From assembly GCF_012516475.1 (NCBI RefSeq), contig NZ_CP051217.1:1364001-1428000 (forward strand): a DNA stretch of 64,000 nucleotides, written 5' to 3'. A program made the position numbers and the translations under genes. Positions 37,930 through 48,377 of this stretch are shown here, one piece after another; the first letter of the stretch is position 1, and each line of letters begins with the position of its first letter. This DNA comes from Parasphingorhabdus halotolerans (lineage in GTDB: Bacteria; Pseudomonadota; Alphaproteobacteria; Sphingomonadales; Sphingomonadaceae). Below the pieces are notes generated by a model. The model did not search any database. It was not told the DNA's origin and worked only from the letters and a program-made list of their open reading frames with translations.

Positions 37930-39001
37930 CTGTTTTTCCAAAGATTTCAGCGTGGCGATCGGCCGCATAGCGGTCAGTCATCCCGGCAAGAAAATCGGCT
38001 ATATGTCTGATACGATCAGGTTCTGCGTCAGGCAAAGACTGAAACCAGCTCTCCGGCATTAATTCCGGTTTATCGCGATAGGCTGCAACCAGCTCGGTAA
38101 CCTTGATACGCGCTCCCCGTGCCACTGTCAGCTGCTGCGGATGATGATAGAGCTTGGTATACATCAAGGTTTTCAAACTGCGTTCGTTGGCCGTCATTTC
38201 CTTTGAAAAACCGCAAAGTGCCTGCCTCGCATCGCGAACATCCTGTGCCGTCCTGATCTTCAGACGGTCCATATTTTGCTTGGTGGTTTCCAGCACATCA
38301 TTGACCATCAATCCGATTTGATCGCGGATCAATTCGGGGACCAGTTTATCGGGGTCTATTTCCGGAAAACGATCACAAACAATCTGCCAGCGCTCAGCTA
38401 TAAACGGCAATTCGAGCAGCTGATCCAGCGTCAGCAGACCGGCTCTCAGGCCATCATCTATATCGTGATTATCATAAGCAATATCATCTGACACCGCAGC
38501 GACCTGCGCTTCCAGAGATGGCCAGCTTGTAAGCTCCATATCCATCGCCGCATTCGCTTCTTCCAGTGCCCAGGTGGCTTTGTGAACCGGGCCATTATGC
38601 TTGGCCAGTCCTTCCAGCATTTCCCATGTCAGATTAAGTCCATCCCAGCGTGGATATGGCTTTTCCAACGCCGTGAGCGTCCGGATGGTGTGCGCATTAT
38701 GATCAAATCCGCCAAAGCCGGCCAGCGCCTCCTGCAGCGCGTCTTCCCCGGCATGCCCGAAAGGCGGATGGCCGATATCATGGGCGAGGCACAGCGCTTC
38801 GGTCAGGTCTTCATTCAACCCCAAGGCGCGGGCAATCGTCCGTCCGATCTGTGCAACTTCCAGACTGTGGGTCAGGCGGACACGATAATGATCGCCGTCG
38901 GGTGCAACAAATACCTGGGTTTTATGACGCAGGCGACGGAATGATATGCTGTGGATGATACGGTCGCGATCCCGCTGGAAATCATCGCGCGGACCGCGCA
39001 C
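37922..39001 (-). CDS. dgt: dGTPase-like HD-domain triphosphohydrolase, apparent 5' frameshift
   Basis: The intact frame from GTG 39001 gives 359 residues. They include the family start [25 protein letters not shown] and the HD metal ligands His45, His74 and Asp75 ([14 protein letters not shown]), with a further Asp near 170 ([11 protein letters not shown]). The family cleaves dNTPs to nucleoside and triphosphate. Members usually have 25-35 more N-terminal residues. Those are encoded just upstream (39001-39087), but split by a one-base shift. GTG 39001 has no good ribosome site. The gene follows the SPOR gene closely and overlaps the oxidoreductase gene. Confidence 0.85.
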   Translation of the reverse strand: MRGPRDDFQRDRDRIIHSISFRRLRHKTQVFVAPDGDHYRVRLTHSLEVAQIGRTIARALGLNEDLTEALCLAHDIGHPPFGHAGEDALQEALAGFGGFDHNAHTIRTLTALEKPYPRWDGLNLTWEMLEGLAKHNGPVHKATWALEEANAAMDMELTSWPSLEAQVAAVSDDIAYDNHDIDDGLRAGLLTLDQLLELPFIAERWQIVCDRFPEIDPDKLVPELIRDQIGLMVNDVLETTKQNMDRLKIRTAQDVRDARQALCGFSKEMTANERSLKTLMYTKLYHHPQQLTVARGARIKVTELVAAYRDKPELMPESWFQSLPDAEPDRIRHIADFLAGMTDRYAADRHAEIFGKTDG

Positions 39002-39087
39002 ATAGCCCGGCGTTATCCCGCGTTTTTCATCATGAAGCCGCCCCGGCTGTGCTTCGGGTCGCTGGCATAGCCGGCCAATATTGTCAT
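39002..39087 (-). pseudogene. Out-of-frame N-terminal segment of the dGTPase-like gene
   Basis: An ATG at 39087, 13 bases after the SPOR gene stop, opens [16 protein letters not shown], the typical start of sphingomonad dGTPase-like proteins. It then hits a stop at the GGATAA near 39011. The continuation ([20 protein letters not shown]) lies in the frame used from 39001. Adding one G to the GGGG run (CCCC on the plus strand, about 39042-39045) would join the two exactly. Either a real frameshift mutation or a read error. Confidence 0.7.
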
Positions 39088-39100
39088 TTGCCGAGTTTGT

Positions 39101-41176
39101 TCACTTCCGTGCCCTGCGCGCTGACCCACGGAAAGCCATCGCCGCCCCCTTGCGGAAATCAGCCTCGAAACTTTTCGCGGCCTTCAGATCATCAAACGGA
39201 CCGACGACAAGTCGTCTGGTCTGACCCCAAGGTGAAGTCCAGCCTTCGTTACCGGAAAATAGATCACCGTGCTTTTTGGCCATCCGGCGATAATCATATT
39301 TGAGCGCGCTAAGATTGGAACCGGTAGCAATCTGCACCCAATAGCGTTTGGGATGTTCTGCCTCGGCCTTTTTCAGTTCCGGCTCTTTGGTCTCTACCTT
39401 CACGGGCGCTGGTTTCGGTTTGGGTGTCGCGGGCGTTATTGACTCCAGATCAACCGGGACGACAGCGGTCTTCTGCTCTTCGACCGAAGTATCAAGAGAA
39501 CCGATGATATCCGCCAGCGGCCTGCGGGTCGCTGTTACGGCTGCGGTTTGCTGACCAGAAACTGGCGACGGGAGAGCCTTGGCGAGATCGAAATTGACCA
39601 GCTGCACAGGCTTTTTCTCGGTCAGTTCGCTCGTAGCGGGTCCAGTAATTGCTTTCGACTCACCAGGACCATTGCCAGTAGCTATCACAGCGACCGATGA
39701 CGTCGCAGGATTTGTTCCCGCGTTTTGAGCTAAGGTGCTCTCTTGGAAAGGTGCGGCCTGCGTTGGCGGCGGTGAGGAAACCGCAGGAAGTGTAGCCACT
39801 CGCGTCGCGGCGCTAGCCGGATTTCCCGTCCTGATATCCACACGCCGTTCAATGGTTTCAGAAACCAGCGGTTTTGCCGGTGCGGAACCGGTAGCCTCCG
39901 CAAGCACGGTTCTGGACTGGTTGTCACTAACGCCAAGCGGAGTTTCAAATCCCGGAGTAAGCCCAGCTTTTTCCTGCGGCCTACTCAAGGTTTCGACACT
40001 TGGCGATGAAGGTGCGGGATCAGGTTTGATGACCGCAGAAGCCAATTGCTGCGCGGGCCGCGTACTGATAGCAGGTGCTGGTTGGCTGCTGACGGCGGCC
40101 ACCGCTTGCTCCGGACGTGAAACCGCCGGTTTTTCCAACGGCCTTGCTTCCTCGGGAACGGGCAATTGATCCTTTGATATTCTTACAAATCCTTGGCGGT
40201 CCAGTTCCCGCTGTTGTTTTTTGGTGAGCTTTATATCGTCAGTAAACTTCACCGTACTGGCCTTGCCGGGGCGACGGCGTGGCTTGGTATCCGGCATCGC
40301 CAGTATTTTTGGCTTGGTCACATTTTCGCCCAATGGATCTCCGAGCGGGATCAGACCAGCATCGGCGCCATCGCCGCCTCTCACGGCGGTATTCGCAGCA
40401 TATTGCACCGAGGCGACATCGACACCGATGTTTTCGCTCGCCGGAAAATGTCCATAATGGACTGCGGCCGCTTTTTGCGCTGCCGTCAACTTTGGCATCC
40501 GGTCAAAAAAAGGCTTTATTGCTTTTGCCATCTGACGCTGCATTGTCTGGCGGGCAATGTCGTTTGCGGCTTTTTCTTTCCCGTTCATTGCAAGGATAAA
40601 CGCTCTGTGACGCCACGCGTCCCGATCACTTTTTTGCAATAAGGGATCGAGCTTTGCGTCGGACTGCTCGATATCACCACTGATCCCGAGCGAGATAGCG
40701 TAGCGGCTCAGCAACTCGTCACTACGATTGGTTTTCAGCGCAAACTCGTAATCTTTCTGGGCGTCGCGATTACGGCCAATAAGATCATAAGCCAGACCTC
40801 TGTCAGCAGCAATTTCCCTTAGAGAGATACCATTGTCCAGCGCTTCGTTAAAATAACGCAGTGCTGCAAACGGGTTTTGCTCTTCCAGAAGCGCGCGGCC
40901 AAGTCCCGCCTTTACCCGTCCACTTCTGGGATATATTTGATCCGCTTTAGCAAGAAAACCAATGGCCGCCCGGGTGTCACCCAGGTCAAGGGCAGCCAAT
41001 CCGGCATCGGCAAGCGCCGAGGAATCGTCGGAATTTTGGGCAATTTTACGCAGCGCATTTTGCAGATCTTCCGTACTGCTCTGCGAACTGGACTGGGCGA
41101 CCGCAATTGTCGGCGTCGAAACGACCATGGCAAAAGCAAGGCTCGCCAAAAAGATATTTTTGGAACGATGAATCAC
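39101..41176 (-). CDS. Periplasmic TPR and SPOR domain protein
   Basis: 691 residues from a GTG start. The signal peptide (about 1-28, ending IAVAQ) leads to a block of tetratricopeptide-like helical repeats (about 35-230; for example ALADAGLAALDLGDTRAAIGFLAKADQIYP). A long Pro/Ala/Thr-rich, low-complexity linker (about 270-600) follows, then a C-terminal SPOR domain (about 610-691; RYWVQIATGSN through RLVVGPFDDLKAAKSFEADF). SPOR domains bind glycan strands stripped of peptides at division sites. Its place directly downstream of ftsZ fits a septal or wall role. It is probably in one unit with the dGTPase and oxidoreductase genes. Confidence 0.85.
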   Translation of the reverse strand: MIHRSKNIFLASLAFAMVVSTPTIAVAQSSSQSSTEDLQNALRKIAQNSDDSSALADAGLAALDLGDTRAAIGFLAKADQIYPRSGRVKAGLGRALLEEQNPFAALRYFNEALDNGISLREIAADRGLAYDLIGRNRDAQKDYEFALKTNRSDELLSRYAISLGISGDIEQSDAKLDPLLQKSDRDAWRHRAFILAMNGKEKAANDIARQTMQRQMAKAIKPFFDRMPKLTAAQKAAAVHYGHFPASENIGVDVASVQYAANTAVRGGDGADAGLIPLGDPLGENVTKPKILAMPDTKPRRRPGKASTVKFTDDIKLTKKQQRELDRQGFVRISKDQLPVPEEARPLEKPAVSRPEQAVAAVSSQPAPAISTRPAQQLASAVIKPDPAPSSPSVETLSRPQEKAGLTPGFETPLGVSDNQSRTVLAEATGSAPAKPLVSETIERRVDIRTGNPASAATRVATLPAVSSPPPTQAAPFQESTLAQNAGTNPATSSVAVIATGNGPGESKAITGPATSELTEKKPVQLVNFDLAKALPSPVSGQQTAAVTATRRPLADIIGSLDTSVEEQKTAVVPVDLESITPATPKPKPAPVKVETKEPELKKAEAEHPKRYWVQIATGSNLSALKYDYRRMAKKHGDLFSGNEGWTSPWGQTRRLVVGPFDDLKAAKSFEADFRKGAAMAFRGSARRARK

Positions 41177-41289
41177 CAGTTTGATAAACGGGGAAAATTG
41201 ATCAAAATCAACTCATATCCGCGCTTCAAGAGGCCAGCCGCCCTTCTCAATCGACAAACGCCGAGTAGAGCAAAGGCGCGCCAATATCC

Positions 41290-42813
41290 CTATTGATTAT
41301 TCTGCCGGTTCAAAAAACGGGGAATATCGAGCGGATCACGGGATTTTTCGCCGTCCTCTTCATCGCCTGCATCATCTGATTTACCACCGCCACGCGTGAG
41401 GTTAGACATCCGTTCAAACAACGTTCCGCCGCCACTTGCTACCCGGGGAGCCGGAGGTGCTTGTGTTGGCGCGGGCGCATCATCGTCAGAATATTCAGCT
41501 ACGGGCTGTGCGTCATCACCCCCGAGTACCAACTCATCCTCATCGACTTCTTCGTCATCGCTTGACATGCCTGGCGTAAGCGAAGCGAACGAAGGAGCGA
41601 CGCCTTCATCCTGCTCTTCATCATCTTCGTCGTCATATGCAGCCGAGGGCGTTGGAGCAAGCTCTATTTCCGGAGCAGCTTCCATTTCATCCACGGGATC
41701 TGGCTCAGCCATATCATCTTGTGCCGTCTCACTATCGTCCGCACTCAAATCTGATGAGAAGGGAGATGCCGCTGGCTCTGTCTGTGCCGCAGGAACCGGG
41801 TTACCCATTGCAAAAGACGAGGCGGGAGGTGGCGCAGTATTATAACTATCTGTATCAATACCGGTCGCGACAACAGACACCCGAATACGACCATTGAGAT
41901 TTTCGTTAAAGGCGCTGCCCCAGATGATATTGGCGTCCGGGTCAACCAGTTCGCGGATATGGTTTGCCGCTTCATCCACTTCCATCAAGCGCATATCTTC
42001 GCCGCCCGTTATGGAAACGATAACACCCTTCGCGCCCTGCATCGAAACGCCATCGAGCAGCGGATTTGCAATGGCTTTTTCGGCAGCCTCAAGAGCGCGG
42101 CCATCACCTTCGGCTTCACCAGTACCCATCATTGCTTTGCCCATTTCGGCCATCACACTGCGAACGTCGGCAAAATCAAGATTGATCAGGCCAGGCATGA
42201 CCATGAGATCGGTAATACCGCGAACACCCTGCTGGAGCACTTCATCAGCAAGCAGGAAGGCTTCTTTGAATGTGGTGTTCGGGTTGGCGACAAGAAACAG
42301 ATTCTGGTTTGGAATGACAATCAGCGTGTCGACATTTTTTTGCAGTTCTTCGATGCCCGCTTCAGCCGCGTTCATGCGTCTTGTGCCTTCAAAGGTGAAG
42401 GGTTTGGTCACAACGCCGACAGTCAAAATGCCGCGCTCGCGCGCCGCTTTAGCGATAACAGGAGCCGCACCGGTGCCGGTGCCGCCGCCCATGCCAGCGG
42501 CGATAAAGCACATATGCGCGCCTTCCAGAGCTTTTTCGACCTGTTCCAGCGTTTCTTCTGCAGCGGCACGCCCGACTTCCGGGCGAGAACCTGCACCAAG
42601 GCCTTGCGTAATATCCGGGCCGAGTTGAATACGGCGCTCTGCCGGAGAACTGTTAAGCGATTGCGCGTCGGTGTTGGAGACAATGAAATCAACACCCTCA
42701 ACTTTGGCAGCGATCATATTTGCAATCGCGTTACCACCTGCTCCCCCGACGCCAATCACAGCGATACGCGGCTTCAGTTCTTCCACTTCAGGCGGGCCAA
42801 TATTGATGCTCAT
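41290..42813 (-). CDS. ftsZ: Cell division protein FtsZ
   Basis: 507 residues, the tubulin-like GTPase that forms the division ring. The GTPase T4 loop GGGTGTGA is residues 109-116. The N-terminal [13 protein letters not shown] and NTDAQSL loops and the T7 loop [12 protein letters not shown] are intact. After about residue 320 comes a long acidic, Pro-rich, variable linker, much longer than in E. coli but usual in alphaproteobacteria. It ends in the conserved terminal peptide DIPRFLNRQ that binds FtsA and other partners. It is last of the dcw cluster, 105 bases after ftsA. Confidence 0.98.
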   Translation of the reverse strand: MSINIGPPEVEELKPRIAVIGVGGAGGNAIANMIAAKVEGVDFIVSNTDAQSLNSSPAERRIQLGPDITQGLGAGSRPEVGRAAAEETLEQVEKALEGAHMCFIAAGMGGGTGTGAAPVIAKAARERGILTVGVVTKPFTFEGTRRMNAAEAGIEELQKNVDTLIVIPNQNLFLVANPNTTFKEAFLLADEVLQQGVRGITDLMVMPGLINLDFADVRSVMAEMGKAMMGTGEAEGDGRALEAAEKAIANPLLDGVSMQGAKGVIVSITGGEDMRLMEVDEAANHIRELVDPDANIIWGSAFNENLNGRIRVSVVATGIDTDSYNTAPPPASSFAMGNPVPAAQTEPAASPFSSDLSADDSETAQDDMAEPDPVDEMEAAPEIELAPTPSAAYDDEDDEEQDEGVAPSFASLTPGMSSDDEEVDEDELVLGGDDAQPVAEYSDDDAPAPTQAPPAPRVASGGGTLFERMSNLTRGGGKSDDAGDEEDGEKSRDPLDIPRFLNRQNNQ

Positions 42814-42918
42814 TTCGATGTCTCCCCAGACATAATTTACTGGTGCTTTAATTAGTTAACGCTTTGCACAATTTTTCAGCAAGAATCACCCCAAAAGTGA
42901 AGTTTTTATGTATATTCT

Positions 42919-44178
42919 TTAAAAATTTCCGCGAATTGCTGACATTAGTCTGCCAATCATTGCCGAGCTTCCGTATTTATGGACTTTCTGATGCCTGCCC
43001 GGCAAATATCTGAGGTCAACCGGGTCTTGGGATGCATAAAGCGCCAAGCCGGCCAAACCGGCAAATGCGGGGCCGCTATGAGCTTCTGGAAGCGCTGATA
43101 ACCCAGTCGGCTTACCGATCCGAACCGTCCGGCCAAGTGCCGATTGCGCGTAATCTGCAATGCCCTTTAACTCTGCCCCGCCGCCGGTAAGGACGACCTG
43201 ACGACCAACCGGTCCGGTAAAACCAAGAGTCTTTAGCGCCTGACCGATTTCGCCGATCAGATGATCCAGCCGCTGGCGAATAACCGAAATCAATTGCGCT
43301 TTGGTGATCCGGCCTTCCTCGTCGGTCTGATCGCTCGGGTGTTCGAGCTCCAGATCAATCACATCATGATTGTCGCGCGGGCTGGTTGTCGCTGACCCAT
43401 GAAAACATTTGATCCGCTCAGCCTGCGCGCGCCTCAATCCAAAGGACGATGCTATATCGTCGGTAATATCTGCCGCTCCATATGGCAGCGTTTGCAAGCC
43501 AACCAGCATCCCGCCAGCAAAAAGCGAAACATTGGTCACTTCTGCGCCCAGTTCGACAAGAGCCACACCGAGTTCGCGCTCTTCTTTGGAGAGACACGCC
43601 GTCCCGGTGGCGATCGGTGAGGCGACGATGGATCGCACATTCAGATGGGCACCACGTACGCTCATATCGATATTGCGAACCGGCGAACCATCAGCCAGAA
43701 TGACATGAATATCCACGCCAAGCCGGTCTGCATGAAGGCCTTTGGGTTTTTTCACCCCATTCAGTCCATCCAGCGTGTACATGGCGGGTTGCGCGTGCAG
43801 CACCATCTTGCCTTTGGGATCAATGCTGTTGCGCCCGGCATCGAGAAGCATATCAATATCTTCCTGCTCAATGCGGTGACCGCCAAGTTCGGTTTCTACT
43901 GAGGTCAGCATGCTCGTTAAACCGCCAGCCGAAAAGCTCACCCAGACATCATCAATATTGGTCCCGGCAATCCGCTCGGCCTGTTCAACCGCATCACGCA
44001 CATCAAGTTCCGTCACTTCGGTGTCCGCAATATAACCGCGCTTGACGCCTTTGCTTTCGCGCTGCCCGGTGCCCAGAACCGTCAGTTCGCCATTGTCCAT
44101 CCGGCCGGCGATCATCGCCGTAATTTTGGATGACCCAATGTCGACTGCTGTGAAGATTTTTTCTACTCGTGCTGCCAT
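42919..44178 (-). CDS. ftsA: Cell division protein FtsA
   Basis: A 419-residue actin-like ATPase that anchors FtsZ to the membrane. FTAVDIGSSKITAMIA (phosphate 1), VELGAEVTNVSLFAGGM (phosphate 2) and VVLTGGGAELKGI (adenosine) form the ATPase site. The extreme C-terminus SSAMIGRLMSAIRGNF is a short amphipathic membrane-targeting helix. It is placed 45 bases after ftsQ and before ftsZ, the classical order. Confidence 0.97.
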   Translation of the reverse strand: MAARVEKIFTAVDIGSSKITAMIAGRMDNGELTVLGTGQRESKGVKRGYIADTEVTELDVRDAVEQAERIAGTNIDDVWVSFSAGGLTSMLTSVETELGGHRIEQEDIDMLLDAGRNSIDPKGKMVLHAQPAMYTLDGLNGVKKPKGLHADRLGVDIHVILADGSPVRNIDMSVRGAHLNVRSIVASPIATGTACLSKEERELGVALVELGAEVTNVSLFAGGMLVGLQTLPYGAADITDDIASSFGLRRAQAERIKCFHGSATTSPRDNHDVIDLELEHPSDQTDEEGRITKAQLISVIRQRLDHLIGEIGQALKTLGFTGPVGRQVVLTGGGAELKGIADYAQSALGRTVRIGKPTGLSALPEAHSGPAFAGLAGLALYASQDPVDLRYLPGRHQKVHKYGSSAMIGRLMSAIRGNF

Positions 44179-44223
44179 GTCCTGCCTTTCCTAAACCTCT
44201 TCAACTGCCTCAAGTCTTGTTCT

Positions 44224-45108
44224 TCACGTTTCCGGCGCGTCGGTCTCTGCATCAGCCTTTTTCGGCATCCGCAAATAGGCGCGTTCCGCGTCACGCAGAT
44301 CAAAATGGACGACACCGCGTCCCAGCAAACGGTTTACCCCATCCATGCGCGCGAAGTTCAAAAAGGCTGCTGCCGCTGTCTTCTCACCTTCCGGCAAAGC
44401 CAGAGTTTCACCGCTTTCAAATTCCAGATTCCATCTACGGTTACCAATCCAGGTCGCGCCGGTGACCATCGGGCTCAACGCTGGTGCGACGCTCAGCAAT
44501 TTGGTGAGTTCGGGCACGCGTTCATTGGCCTTCTTGCCCACAATCACCGGCAAGTCAGGCACTTCCTCCTTCTGGATGTCTTCCAGCGGGAAACCGGTTT
44601 TGTCGATCAGCGACAATTTCCCATTGCGCTGCCAGACCGCAGCCGGCTCACGCTCGATAATCTCCACCACTAACGTATCTGGCAATCGCCGCGAAATTCG
44701 CGCTTCTCTAATCCACCCATTGGCCATGAGGTCTTCACGAACCTGATCGATATCCACGAGCATCATCGAGCGATCTTTTTGTGCCAGCGTAATCTCGTAG
44801 ACTTTCAATTCATCAATCCGGTTCACGCCGGAGACTTCAACCCGCTTCACTTCGAAACCGGCATTGCCGACCGCAGCAGCAACTTCCGTTTTAATCATTT
44901 CGTTGATCCCGGAATAATGGGCAACGGTATAAGCACCAAGAATGAACACGCCCACCAGGCCCCAGGTCAGACCCTTCTGGACCTGCGCTTCGGTGACCGG
45001 CATCGCGCGCAGCATCTTGTCGAAAATCGATACCTGCTTGACCTTGCGCTTGGCGGCCTTGCGCGGCTTTCCTTTAACCTTGCGATTGGTGCGTTTCGCG
45101 GTTGTCAT
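44224..45108 (-). CDS. ftsQ: Cell division protein FtsQ
   Basis: A 294-residue bitopic protein with a basic cytoplasmic tail (KRTNRKVKGKPRKAAKRKVK). One membrane helix lies near 47-68 (LTWGLVGVFILGAYTVAHY). A periplasmic POTRA domain (about 75-150, VKRVEVSGVNRIDELKVYEI) and the FtsQ/DivIB beta domain with FPLEDIQKEEVPDLPVIVG follow. It links early and late divisome proteins. The ATG overlaps the ddl stop in an ATGA (45105-45108). Confidence 0.95.
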   Translation of the reverse strand: MTTAKRTNRKVKGKPRKAAKRKVKQVSIFDKMLRAMPVTEAQVQKGLTWGLVGVFILGAYTVAHYSGINEMIKTEVAAAVGNAGFEVKRVEVSGVNRIDELKVYEITLAQKDRSMMLVDIDQVREDLMANGWIREARISRRLPDTLVVEIIEREPAAVWQRNGKLSLIDKTGFPLEDIQKEEVPDLPVIVGKKANERVPELTKLLSVAPALSPMVTGATWIGNRRWNLEFESGETLALPEGEKTAAAAFLNFARMDGVNRLLGRGVVHFDLRDAERAYLRMPKKADAETDAPET

Positions 45109-46037
45109 AAAGCCTCTCTCACGATCATTTCGACCAGTTCTTCATAGCTGATGCCCATTTGCTTTGCCTGTTCCGGCACGAGGCTGAGCGGAGTCATGCC
45201 CGGTTGGGTGTTGGTTTCGAGTACGAATAATCCATCGGCACCCAATTCATCATCCCAGCGAAAATCTGTGCGCGACGTGCCTTTGCATCCGAGCCCTTCG
45301 TGCGCACGCAGTGCATAGTCGAGACACAGTTTTTCGATATCTTCGGGTATCTCGGCAGGGCAAACATGGGTTGTCAGCCCTTCGGTATATTTGGCGTCAT
45401 AATCATAGAAGCCCTTCACGGGTTTCAGCTCGGTTACACAAAGCGCCTTGCCGCCAATCACAGCCGTTGTCATTTCGCGGCCTTTGATGAATGGCTCCGC
45501 CAGCAGTTCATCAAATTCCTGCCACGGCCCGGCAACATCCTTCCCAATCGGATTGCCGTAATTGCTCTCGTCAGTCACAATCGCGACGCCGACCGACGAA
45601 CCTTCGTTGACCGGTTTGAGCACATAAGGGCGTGGCAGCGGATCGGCTTCAAAAAGACTCGCTGATGAAACGATTGTTCCTTTGGGCATCGGGATACCAG
45701 CAGGAACAAGCTGCTGCTTTGTCAATTCCTTATCAATGGCGATCACTGAGGTGACCAAGCCGCTGTGTGTGTACGGTATTTGCATCAAATCAAGCATACC
45801 CTGCACCGTGCCGTCTTCGCCGGGGCAGCCGTGCAGCGCATTGAAAACAACATCGGGCTTGATGCTGTCGAGCACCATTGCAACATTGCGATCCATATCG
45901 ACGCGGCTCACCTGATGGCCGTTTTTCTCAAGCGCATCGGCAACGCCGTTTCCGGACATGAGCGAGACCTCGCGCTCGGCGGACCAGCCGCCCATCAGGA
46001 CGGCGACGTGGAGTTTATCTTTTTGAGCGGTGGTCAT
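45105..46037 (-). CDS. ddl: D-alanine--D-alanine ligase
   Basis: 310 residues of ATP-grasp fold. VLMGGWSAEREVSLMSG is the N-terminal signature; FNALHGCPGEDGTVQGMLDLMQIPYTHSG, the KPVNEGSSVGV ATP-binding loop and the FVLETNTQPGMTPLSL metal site follow. It makes the D-Ala-D-Ala dipeptide for MurF. It lies between murB and ftsQ, coupled to ftsQ by ATGA; 40 bases separate it from murB, and the spacer contains a fragment of repeat family A (about 46048-46064). Confidence 0.97.
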   Translation of the reverse strand: MTTAQKDKLHVAVLMGGWSAEREVSLMSGNGVADALEKNGHQVSRVDMDRNVAMVLDSIKPDVVFNALHGCPGEDGTVQGMLDLMQIPYTHSGLVTSVIAIDKELTKQQLVPAGIPMPKGTIVSSASLFEADPLPRPYVLKPVNEGSSVGVAIVTDESNYGNPIGKDVAGPWQEFDELLAEPFIKGREMTTAVIGGKALCVTELKPVKGFYDYDAKYTEGLTTHVCPAEIPEDIEKLCLDYALRAHEGLGCKGTSRTDFRWDDELGADGLFVLETNTQPGMTPLSLVPEQAKQMGISYEELVEMIVREAL

Positions 46038-46047
46038 TTACAAACTC

Positions 46048-46064
46048 CGTTCGTCCTGAGCGGG
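46048..46064. repeat. Fragment of repeat family A in the murB-ddl spacer
   Basis: CCGTTCGTCCTGAGCGG equals one outer end of the family A palindrome. It is the only repeat piece in the otherwise tightly packed dcw cluster. Confidence 0.5.
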
Positions 46065-46077
46065 TGAGAGAAAAGCA

Positions 46078-46974
46078 TCATAGAATTTCTCCTACTCGCT
46101 GGATTTCCCATTGCAGTTCAACGCCGCTGTGCGCTCTCACGCGCTTGCGCACTTCTTCGCCGAGCGCTTCAATATCCACCGAAGTGGCTCCGCCGAGATT
46201 GATCAGGAAATTACAATGTTTTTCAGAAACCTGCGCCTGACCAATAGTCAATCCGCGACATCCGGCTTCATCGACCAGTTGCCAGGCTTTATACCCATCC
46301 GGATTTTTGAAAGTCGAGCCGCCGGTTTTCGTCCGCAGCGGCTGCGAGGCTTCGCGCTCGTCGCCAATGCGTTTCATTTCAGCCGCGATGATTTCAGAGT
46401 CGCCGCTTTGCCCGCGCAATTTGGCGGAGACTACAACCGCGCCATCCGGCAGCGCGCTGTGCCGATAGGTATATCCCATTTCGGCAAGCGGGATGGTTTT
46501 CAGCTCGCCGGTACGCAGCACAATATCGGCGCTTTCCAATATGTCGCACATCTCGCGTCCGTAAGCCCCGGCGTTCATCCGAACCGCGCCGCCAATAGTA
46601 CCGGGAATACCGCGCAAAAACTCCATCCCTGCAATAGCATGATCGCGTGCCATGCTCGCGGCTGAAATACCTGGCGCACCGGCACCGCATGTGAGCGTCA
46701 GGCCGTCTGCTTTGATACCGCCAAAAGCCTTGCCCAATCTGATCACTACGCCTTTGATGCCCCCATCGCGTATGATCAGATTGGACCCCAGCCCCAGGGG
46801 CCAGACCGCTATCTCCGGATCAAGATCGCGGAGAAATTGCTGCAAATCGTCAATATCCTTTGGTTCGAACAACCATTGTGCAGGTCCGCCGGTCTTGAAC
46901 CAGACGAGCTTGGCGAGTGGCGCATCTGCGGTCAGTTTTCCGCGTGTTTCAGGGAGAGACAGAACGGCACTCAT
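46078..46974 (-). CDS. murB: UDP-N-acetylenolpyruvoylglucosamine reductase
   Basis: 298 residues from the ATG at 46974, which overlaps the murC stop by ATGA; the longer frame is rejected. FAD-binding motifs [15 protein letters not shown] and [21 protein letters not shown], and the catalytic serine region [21 protein letters not shown], are present. It reduces enolpyruvyl-UDP-GlcNAc to UDP-MurNAc with NADPH. The murC-murB-ddl order is typical for the class. Confidence 0.97.
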   Translation of the reverse strand: MSAVLSLPETRGKLTADAPLAKLVWFKTGGPAQWLFEPKDIDDLQQFLRDLDPEIAVWPLGLGSNLIIRDGGIKGVVIRLGKAFGGIKADGLTLTCGAGAPGISAASMARDHAIAGMEFLRGIPGTIGGAVRMNAGAYGREMCDILESADIVLRTGELKTIPLAEMGYTYRHSALPDGAVVVSAKLRGQSGDSEIIAAEMKRIGDEREASQPLRTKTGGSTFKNPDGYKAWQLVDEAGCRGLTIGQAQVSEKHCNFLINLGGATSVDIEALGEEVRKRVRAHSGVELQWEIQRVGEIL

Positions 46975-48377
46975 GACCGCACGTCCTTGATACCGTTCGC
47001 CAATCCAGCAGCCCATTTGGTGATATCACCAGCGCCCAGACAGACGATCATATCTTTGTTTTCTGTCACGTCGGCCAGCCGGACGGCCAGATCTTTTTCA
47101 TCCGCAACGGTTTCGGCAACACGGTGTCCGCGCTTGCGCAAACCTTCCGCCAGAGCCTCGCTCGTTATGCCCTCAATCGGATCTTCACCCGCGACATAGA
47201 CGGGGGTGACGTAAACCATGTCAGCATCATTAAACGCCTGCTGGAATTCTTCCATATGATCGCGCAAACGGGTGAAGCGGTGTGGCTGGACCACTGCTAT
47301 AACGCGTCCTTCGGCACCTTCACGCGCAGCCGATAGCACGGCCTTGATCTCAACCGGATGGTGCGCATAATCATCAATGATAACGACGCCACCGACTTCG
47401 CCGACTTTGGTGAATCTTCGCTTGACGCCGCCGAATTGATCAAAGCCACGCGCAATCTGTTCATCCGTCATCCCCATTTCGAGGCCAACAGCCACAGCGG
47501 CAATTGCGTTCTGGACGTTATGGCGGCCGGGCATCGGCAGTTCGATACCTTCAATTGTTCGTTGCCCCCCATCGCGGTCGGTAACCACAACGTCAAAACG
47601 ATTGCCTCCCGGAACCGGCGTCACGTTTATGCCCTTCACATCGGCTTGGGCTGAAAAACCATAGGTAATCAAGCGCCGGTCACGGATGCGCGGAAGAATT
47701 GCCTGCACCTCGGGATGATCGATACAGAGTATTGCTGCGCCGTAGAAGGGCACATTCTCGATAAATTCCAGGAAGCTGTCCTTGATTTTGTCGAAGCTGC
47801 CATAGTGATCGAGATGTTCAGGATCGATATTGGTGACGACCGCAATCGTGCCATCAAGCCGCAGGAAACTGCCGTCGCTTTCATCGGCCTCGACCACCAT
47901 CCACTCGCTGGTCCCGAGCCGGGCGTTCGAACCGTAATTATTGATGATACCGCCGTTGATGACAGTCGGATCAATGCCGCCAGCATCCAGCATCGCGGCA
48001 ACCATTGAGGTTGTGGTTGTCTTGCCGTGGGTGCCGGCAATAGCGATTGTGGATTTAAGCCGCATCAGTTCAGCCAGCATCTCGGCGCGGCGGACCAGCG
48101 GAATACGATGCGAAAGCGCCGCCTCGACTTCGGGATTGCCGCGTTTCACCGCAGTCGATGTAACGACAACCGCCGCGCCATGAACATTTTCACCGCTGTG
48201 GCCGATTTTCACATCAATGCCTTTACCGCGCAGGCCTTCAATCACATAGCCCTCGGCAATGTCGCTGCCTTGCACTTTATAGCCAAGATTGTGCATAACC
48301 TCGGCAATACCGGACATGCCAATCCCGCCGATACCAACAAAGTGGATTGTGCCAATATCTGTACCGACACCCTTCAT
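46971..48377 (-). CDS. murC: UDP-N-acetylmuramate--L-alanine ligase
   Basis: 468 residues. The Rossmann-like N-terminal [22 protein letters not shown] binds UDP-MurNAc; [18 protein letters not shown] is the ATP loop; [18 protein letters not shown] opens the C-terminal domain. It adds the first L-alanine to the stem peptide. It is coupled by ATGA to murG upstream and murB downstream. Confidence 0.98.
   Translation of the reverse strand: MKGVGTDIGTIHFVGIGGIGMSGIAEVMHNLGYKVQGSDIAEGYVIEGLRGKGIDVKIGHSGENVHGAAVVVTSTAVKRGNPEVEAALSHRIPLVRRAEMLAELMRLKSTIAIAGTHGKTTTTSMVAAMLDAGGIDPTVINGGIINNYGSNARLGTSEWMVVEADESDGSFLRLDGTIAVVTNIDPEHLDHYGSFDKIKDSFLEFIENVPFYGAAILCIDHPEVQAILPRIRDRRLITYGFSAQADVKGINVTPVPGGNRFDVVVTDRDGGQRTIEGIELPMPGRHNVQNAIAAVAVGLEMGMTDEQIARGFDQFGGVKRRFTKVGEVGGVVIIDDYAHHPVEIKAVLSAAREGAEGRVIAVVQPHRFTRLRDHMEEFQQAFNDADMVYVTPVYVAGEDPIEGITSEALAEGLRKRGHRVAETVADEKDLAVRLADVTENKDMIVCLGAGDITKWAAGLANGIKDVRS

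Noticed and set aside
41959-42855. 298-codon plus-strand open frame
   Set aside because: Antisense to ftsZ; composition rich in His, Phe and Arg, no motif, no ribosome site.
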